From: Microbacterium lemovicicum
Lineage (GTDB): Bacteria; Actinomycetota; Actinomycetes; Actinomycetales; Microbacteriaceae
Assembly (NCBI RefSeq): GCF_003991875.1
Contig: NZ_CP031423.1
Location: forward strand, 1,054,001-1,118,000
Direction: 5' to 3'
Length of the DNA stretch: 64,000 nt
Under the pieces are notes generated by a model that was not told the origin of the DNA, made no database searches, and worked only from the letters and a program-made list of their open reading frames with translations. A program made the position numbers and the translations under genes. Of the stretch, positions 59,922 to 64,000 are shown one piece after another. Every line of letters starts with the position of its first letter. The stretch's first letter is position 1.

Positions 59922-60020
59922 GGATCGAGGCTAGATCGGCTCCGGCCCCGACGGCCCAATGTTGCCCCGCGTTACCGCCGCAGCGACATCTGCGGGATTT
60001 GCGCCGTCTGCCGGCGGAGG

Positions 60021-60052
60021 TAAGGTGAGACTTACTGAGGCTCGCCTTACCT
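60021..60052 (+). promoter_or_regulatory. DtxR/IdeR-type iron boxes upstream of efeUOB
   Basis: AGGTGAGACTTACTG (60023-60037) matches 11 of the 13 defined bases-equivalents of the half-site pattern AGGTNAGNCTNACCT apart from its last two positions, and AGGCTCGCCTTACCT (60038-60052) is a second, adjacent match. The tandem boxes lie 47 to 78 bases before efeU, so iron-loaded DtxR/IdeR should repress the operon. Confidence 0.7.
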
Positions 60053-60098
60053 GCTGAGACGGCCCGAGTCCTCCCCTCCCACTGAAAGTCCGTCCGCC

Positions 60099-61130
60099 GT
60101 GCTCGCCACCTTCCTCATCGGCCTCCGTGAAGGCCTCGAAGCCGCGCTGGTCGTCGGCATCCTCGTCGCCTATCTGACGCGCCTCGGCCGTCGCGACGTG
60201 CTGCCCCGCATGTGGGCGGGCATCGCGCTGGCGGTCGTCCTCGCCGTCGGCATCGGGGCGGTGCTCACGTTCGGCGCCTACAGCCTCACCTTCCAGGCCC
60301 AGGAGCTCATCGGCGGTTCCCTGTCTCTCGTGGCCGTCGCCATGGTGACCTGGATGATCTTCTGGATGCAGAAGGCCGCCCGCTCGCTGAAGGCGACGAT
60401 CGAGGGCGGCATCGACCGGGCGCTGGCGCAGGGCACTCTCTGGGGGATGGTGCTCATCGGCTTCGTGTCGGTGGCCCGCGAGGGCATCGAGACCACGCTG
60501 CTGCTGTGGTCGATGGTGCAGTCCTTCGGCGATGCGCCGTCGGCGCTGCTGGGCGCTCTGCTCGGTCTGCTGGCGGCGGTCGTGCTCGGGTGGCTTCTCG
60601 CGCGCGGGATGCTGCGGCTCGATCTCCGGCGGTTCTTCACGTGGACGGGCGGCTTCCTCGTCGTCGTCGCGGCAGGGGTGCTCGCCTACGCGCTGCACGA
60701 CCTGCAGGAGGCCGGCGCGCTGCCCGGCCCCTTCACCGACGCAGCCCCGCGGGATCCCGCCACCGGTGCGGTCGCCGTCGGCTGGTCGGGGTTCCCGTTC
60801 GGCTGGGCGTTCGACGTCAGCCAGACCATCCGCCCGGGCGACGCCCCCGCGGCGCTCCTGCAGGCGACGGTCGGCTTCATGCCCGCCATGACCTGGCTGC
60901 AGGTGATCGCCTGGGCCCTCTACGTCGCGATCGTCGGCGCGTTCTTCCTCCGCAACGTGCGCCGCGGCCGTCCGCGCCGTGCCGCGGCCGACGCGGCAGC
61001 CCCCGCCCCGGTGGCCGCCTCCCCTGTGCCCGCCGCGGCGGGCCGGGCCGCAGCATCCGCTTCCCCCTCAACCCCTGTCCTCCCCGGTGCGATGTACACC
61101 GCGCCGGCGTCCCCTCCTGGAGCAGCATGA
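60099..61130 (+). CDS. efeU: Ferrous/ferric iron permease EfeU (FTR1 family)
   Basis: A 343-residue FTR1-type iron permease with about seven helices. The two REGxE iron-transport motifs are REGLE at 10-14 and REGIE at 127-131. A disordered Ala/Pro tail of about 50 residues ends the protein. It works with EfeO and EfeB to import iron, possibly at low pH. It starts at a GTG and overlaps efeO by four bases (ATGA). Iron boxes lie upstream. Confidence 0.94.
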   Translation: MLATFLIGLREGLEAALVVGILVAYLTRLGRRDVLPRMWAGIALAVVLAVGIGAVLTFGAYSLTFQAQELIGGSLSLVAVAMVTWMIFWMQKAARSLKATIEGGIDRALAQGTLWGMVLIGFVSVAREGIETTLLLWSMVQSFGDAPSALLGALLGLLAAVVLGWLLARGMLRLDLRRFFTWTGGFLVVVAAGVLAYALHDLQEAGALPGPFTDAAPRDPATGAVAVGWSGFPFGWAFDVSQTIRPGDAPAALLQATVGFMPAMTWLQVIAWALYVAIVGAFFLRNVRRGRPRRAAADAAAPAPVAASPVPAAAGRAAASASPSTPVLPGAMYTAPASPPGAA

Positions 61131-62380
61131 GAACCCTCCGTACCACCGCCGGACGCGCGCTGACCGCCGCCGGTGTCGTCGCCGTCGCCGCGCTCGCGCT
61201 GAGCGGCTGCGTCGCCAAGGCCGACACCTCGGCGGCCGGCTCCTCCGCCGGCCTCACCGTCACGTCGACCGACGACTCCTGCCAGGTGTCGGGTTCCACC
61301 GCGCAGAGCGGCACCCTCGCGTTCGACGTGACCAACGGCGGCAGCCAGGTGACGGAGTTCTACCTGCTCGCCGACGACGGGCTGCGCATCGTCGGCGAGG
61401 TCGAGAACGTCGCCCCCGGCGCGAGCCGCAGCCTCACGGTCGTGGCGCAGCCCGGGAAGTACTTCACCGTCTGCAAGCCCGGGATGATCGGCGACGGCAT
61501 CGGTCGCGCCGACTTCACGGTCAGCGGCGATGCGGTGACGGTCGACGGGCCCGACGGGGAGCTCAAGCAGCAGGCCGTGGACCTCTACGCCGCCTTCGTG
61601 AAGGATCAGGTCGCCCAGCTCGTACCCGCCGTGCAGCAGCTCGCCGATGACTACGAGTCCGGCGACGACGCGGCGGCGCAGGCCGCGTTCCCGCAGGTGC
61701 GGGCCTACTACGAGCGCATCGAGCCGGTCGCTGAGGCGCTCGGCGACCTCGACCCGCGCATCGACTACCGCGAGGTCGACGCCGTCGCCGAGGGGCTGGA
61801 CTGGACCGGCTTCCACCGCATCGAGAAGGATCTGTGGGTTCCCGCGCAGGACGCGCTGAACGCCGACGGCGAGACGCCCGCCTGGCAGGGCTGGGCGCCC
61901 TCCACGCCGGAGGAGCGCGCCGCCTACGGCGACGGACTCATCGCGGACGTGCAGGAGCTGTACGACTACGTGCACGGGCCGGAGTTCACCCAGTCGCTCG
62001 ACGCGCAGGGAGTCGCCGGTCTGAGCAACGGCGCGATCGCGCTCCTCGACGAGGTCGCCACGGGCAAGATCACCGGCGAGGAGGACTGGTGGTCGGGCAC
62101 CGACCTTTACGACTTCGCCGCGAACGTCGAGGGCTCCAAGATGGCCTTCTCCCTCGTGCGCGACTTCGCCGACAGCAAGGGCCAGGACGGCACGAGCCTC
62201 GTCTCCCGCATCGACGCCGGCTACGGCGACCTCGAGGCCGCGCTCGCCGCGCACGGCTCCCTCACCGACGGGTTCGTGGGCTACCGCACCCTCACCGACG
62301 CCGACAAGCGCGAGCTCACCGACCTCATCAACGCGCTCGCCGAGCCGCTCTCGCGCCTGACCACGACGGTGCTCGACTGA
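61127..62380 (+). CDS. efeO: Iron-uptake lipoprotein EfeO (cupredoxin plus M75 domains)
   Basis: A 417-residue surface lipoprotein with signal peptide and lipobox ALSGC at about residue 28. An N-terminal cupredoxin-like domain (about 40-145) precedes the M75/imelysin-like domain, whose HxxE metal motif is seen in GFHRIEKDLW. It is thought to bind iron outside the membrane and pass it to EfeU. It overlaps efeU and is followed one base later by efeB, so the three are one operon. Confidence 0.94.
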   Translation: MRTLRTTAGRALTAAGVVAVAALALSGCVAKADTSAAGSSAGLTVTSTDDSCQVSGSTAQSGTLAFDVTNGGSQVTEFYLLADDGLRIVGEVENVAPGASRSLTVVAQPGKYFTVCKPGMIGDGIGRADFTVSGDAVTVDGPDGELKQQAVDLYAAFVKDQVAQLVPAVQQLADDYESGDDAAAQAAFPQVRAYYERIEPVAEALGDLDPRIDYREVDAVAEGLDWTGFHRIEKDLWVPAQDALNADGETPAWQGWAPSTPEERAAYGDGLIADVQELYDYVHGPEFTQSLDAQGVAGLSNGAIALLDEVATGKITGEEDWWSGTDLYDFAANVEGSKMAFSLVRDFADSKGQDGTSLVSRIDAGYGDLEAALAAHGSLTDGFVGYRTLTDADKRELTDLINALAEPLSRLTTTVLD

Positions 62381-62381
62381 C

Positions 62382-63674
62382 ATGACCGACCGCGCCATCC
62401 CCGAGCCCGAGCACCGCGGCGGCATCAGCCGTCGCGGCATGCTCGGCCTCGTGGGCGCCGCCGGAGCGGTCGTCGGTGCCGGCGCGGGAGTCGCCGGGGG
62501 CGTGGTGGCGGCCCGCTCGGCATCGGCGACGACAGCGGATGCGGCATCCGTCCACCCGTTCTTCGGCGAGCACCAGTCCGGCATCACCACACCCGTGCAG
62601 GATCACCTGCACTTCGCGTCGTTCGACATGATGGCCCGGACGACCCGCGAAGACCTCATCGCGCTGCTGCAGGACTGGTCGTACGCCGCCTCGCGGATGA
62701 CCCAGGGGCTCGACGTCAGCGCCAGCGGCGCCGTCGGCGGATCGCCCGAGGCGCCGCCGGACGACACCGGCGAGGCGCTGGGGCTGCCGGCCAGCTCGCT
62801 CACCATCACGTTCGGCTTCGGCCCGACCCTCTTCGACGGCGACGCGGGCGACCGCTACGGGATCGCCGCACGACGTCCGCCGGAGCTCGAGCGCCTGCCC
62901 GCGTTCCTCGGAGAGGACCTGAACCCCGACGCCAGCGGCGGCGACCTCTGCATCCAGGCCTGCGCCGACGACCCGCAGGTCGCCGTGCACGCGATCCGCA
63001 ACCTGAGCCGCATCGCCTTCGGCCGCGCGCGGATCCGCTGGTCGCAGCTCGGGTTCGGGCGCACGTCCAAGACGACCGCGGCGCAGGCGACGCCGCGCAA
63101 CCTCTTCGGGTTCAAGGACGGGACGGCGAACATCCTCGCCGACGACGCCGCGGCCCTCGACGCCGCGGTGTGGGTGTCCGGCGCCGACCAGCCGTCGTGG
63201 ATGTCGGGCGGCAGCTACCTCGTCGCCCGCAAGATCGCCATGCTCATCGAGTCATGGGATCGCGTGCGACTGTCGGAGCAGCAGAACATCGTGGGCCGCG
63301 ACAAGGCGGCCGGCGCTCCGCTGTCCGGCGGCGACGAGTTCGCGCGCCCGGATCTCGAGAAGACGGATGCCGCGGGCGCCGCCGCCATCCCGGCGCGCAG
63401 CCACGTGCGGCTCGCCCATCCCGACTCGAACGGCGGCGTGCAGATCCTCCGCCGCGGCTACAACTTCGTCGACGGCAACAACGACCTCGGACGCCTCGAC
63501 GCCGGCCTGTTCTTCCTGTCGTTCCAGCGGTCGCCCGCGCAGTTCGTCACGCTGCAGCGCTCGCTGTCGACCGATGCCATGAACGAGTACATCCGGCACG
63601 TGGGCACCGGCATCTGGGCCGTCCCGCCCGGTGCGGCCCAGGGGTCGTACGTCGGCGCAGGCCTGTTCAGCTGA
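62382..63674 (+). CDS. efeB: Tat-exported dye-decolorising (DyP-type) haem peroxidase EfeB
   Basis: A 430-residue DyP-type peroxidase. A twin-arginine signal ISRRGMLGLVGAAGA (Arg17-Arg18) directs export of the folded haem protein. The distal catalytic motif GFKDGTAN (GxxDG) is present, and a proximal histidine is expected in the C-terminal half. EfeB oxidises iron or helps release it from haem for EfeO/EfeU, a point still debated. It is the last gene of efeUOB. Confidence 0.95.
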   Translation: MTDRAIPEPEHRGGISRRGMLGLVGAAGAVVGAGAGVAGGVVAARSASATTADAASVHPFFGEHQSGITTPVQDHLHFASFDMMARTTREDLIALLQDWSYAASRMTQGLDVSASGAVGGSPEAPPDDTGEALGLPASSLTITFGFGPTLFDGDAGDRYGIAARRPPELERLPAFLGEDLNPDASGGDLCIQACADDPQVAVHAIRNLSRIAFGRARIRWSQLGFGRTSKTTAAQATPRNLFGFKDGTANILADDAAALDAAVWVSGADQPSWMSGGSYLVARKIAMLIESWDRVRLSEQQNIVGRDKAAGAPLSGGDEFARPDLEKTDAAGAAAIPARSHVRLAHPDSNGGVQILRRGYNFVDGNNDLGRLDAGLFFLSFQRSPAQFVTLQRSLSTDAMNEYIRHVGTGIWAVPPGAAQGSYVGAGLFS

Positions 63675-63703
63675 CCCGACCCCCCGCGTGGTCCCCGGGT
63701 TGG

Positions 63704-63751
63704 GGACGACTTTCGTCGCCTCGGCGCGAGTGCAGGCGACGAAAGTCGTCC
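63704..63751. repeat. Intergenic palindrome after efeB
   Basis: A perfect 18 bp inverted repeat (63704-63721 with 63734-63751) with a 12-base loop; each arm contains GACTTTCGTCGCC or its complement. It could be the efeUOB terminator, but no T tract follows. Its size resembles the two palindromes beside the DUF559 gene, with a different sequence. The remaining roughly 150 bases to the next start hold no other feature that I can support. Confidence 0.8.
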
Positions 63752-63909
63752 TGAAACCGATCGCATGCCACCCGTGGAGTTCGAGCGCGCCGCCGGTGGA
63801 GAGCGAGAGGGGGGCGACCCGAGGACTGCGCTGCCGATGTATCTGGGGCGGGTGCGGTCTCTCTTGATGGTCGAGGCGATCCGCCTGCCATCGACTGGAG
63901 GAAACACGC

Positions 63910-64000
63910 ATGAACGCTCCATCCGCACACCTGCGCTCCACCCTGACCCTGTCGTGCATCCTGGCGCTGGGGGCATCGTCGCTCGCCTTCCCGGCGGCCG
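63910..64000 (+). CDS. Start of a secreted protein gene (3' end outside window)
   Basis: Only the first 30 codons are inside the window. They encode MNAPSAHLRSTLTLSCIL followed by a hydrophobic core and small residues, the pattern of a Sec signal peptide. GGAGGA (63897-63902) lies 7 bases before the ATG, which supports the start. Product unknown; its position after efeUOB does not prove a role in iron uptake. Confidence 0.65.
   Translation, partial: MNAPSAHLRSTLTLSCILALGASSLAFPAA

Overview
The window is high-GC actinobacterial chromosome, most consistent with a Microbacteriaceae member such as Microbacterium. The reasons are the gene order nusA-ylxR-infB-rbfA and truB-ribF, the frequent ggatgcc/gcatcc motifs, DUF222-HNH and DUF559 genes, many leaderless promoters with TANNNT -10 boxes, and binding-site types resembling actinobacterial LexA, CsoR, DtxR and PhoP sites. 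It holds 59 protein genes, two of them cut by the window edges. I saw no rRNA, tRNA, CRISPR array, insertion sequence or phage gene. No gene-free stretch exceeds about 300 bases.

Layout. 1-6.7 kb: the end of proS, then an accessory block: a DUF222-HNH nuclease with an SOS-type box, a LOG-family enzyme, a zinc-peptidase-like lipoprotein, a flavin-binding stress protein, and an HdeD-type membrane domain fused to a lipase. 6.7-17 kb: information-processing core (nusA, ylxR, infB, rbfA, then truB and ribF), interrupted by a CPBP protease, mutY and a uridine-kinase-like gene. No rimP lies in the proS-nusA interval. 17-20.5 kb: deoC with a catalytic aldehyde dehydrogenase and a truncated partner lacking the active site. 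20.5-23.2 kb: copper efflux genes copZ and copA behind a CsoR-type operator. 23.3-37.7 kb: SNF2 ATPase, pfkA, a DUF559 endonuclease gene flanked by two related palindromes, an S9 peptidase, a membrane-anchored molybdenum enzyme divergent from a phosphate transporter with candidate PHO boxes, and aspA.

37.8-52.3 kb is a catabolic island: an FAH-family hydrolase, a sugar-type ABC importer (binding protein and two permeases, no ATPase here), an alpha/beta hydrolase, an HpcH/HpaI aldolase, a short-chain dehydrogenase, two different HisD-like dehydrogenases, a LacI repressor, a LysR regulator, and a tandem NTF2-like / bicupin / nitrilase-superfamily trio. Palindromes with an ATACGTAT-type core lie at the promoters on both sides of the LacI gene and at the transporter promoter, so much of the island looks like one regulon. 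I cannot name its substrate. It is the best candidate here for an undescribed pathway.

52.4-64 kb: PrsW-type protease, FKBP isomerase, YceI protein, two exporters, rpsO, an Ntn-type amide hydrolase, a 2-oxoglutarate oxygenase-like protein, and the iron-uptake operon efeUOB behind tandem DtxR/IdeR-type boxes.

Three features recur across the window. At least fourteen genes have a -10 box ending 7-8 bases before the start codon, implying leaderless mRNAs, and this fixes several starts. Three unrelated genes are followed by minisatellites whose unit copies the gene's own last codons including the stop. Long perfect intergenic palindromes occur beside the DUF559 gene and after efeB.
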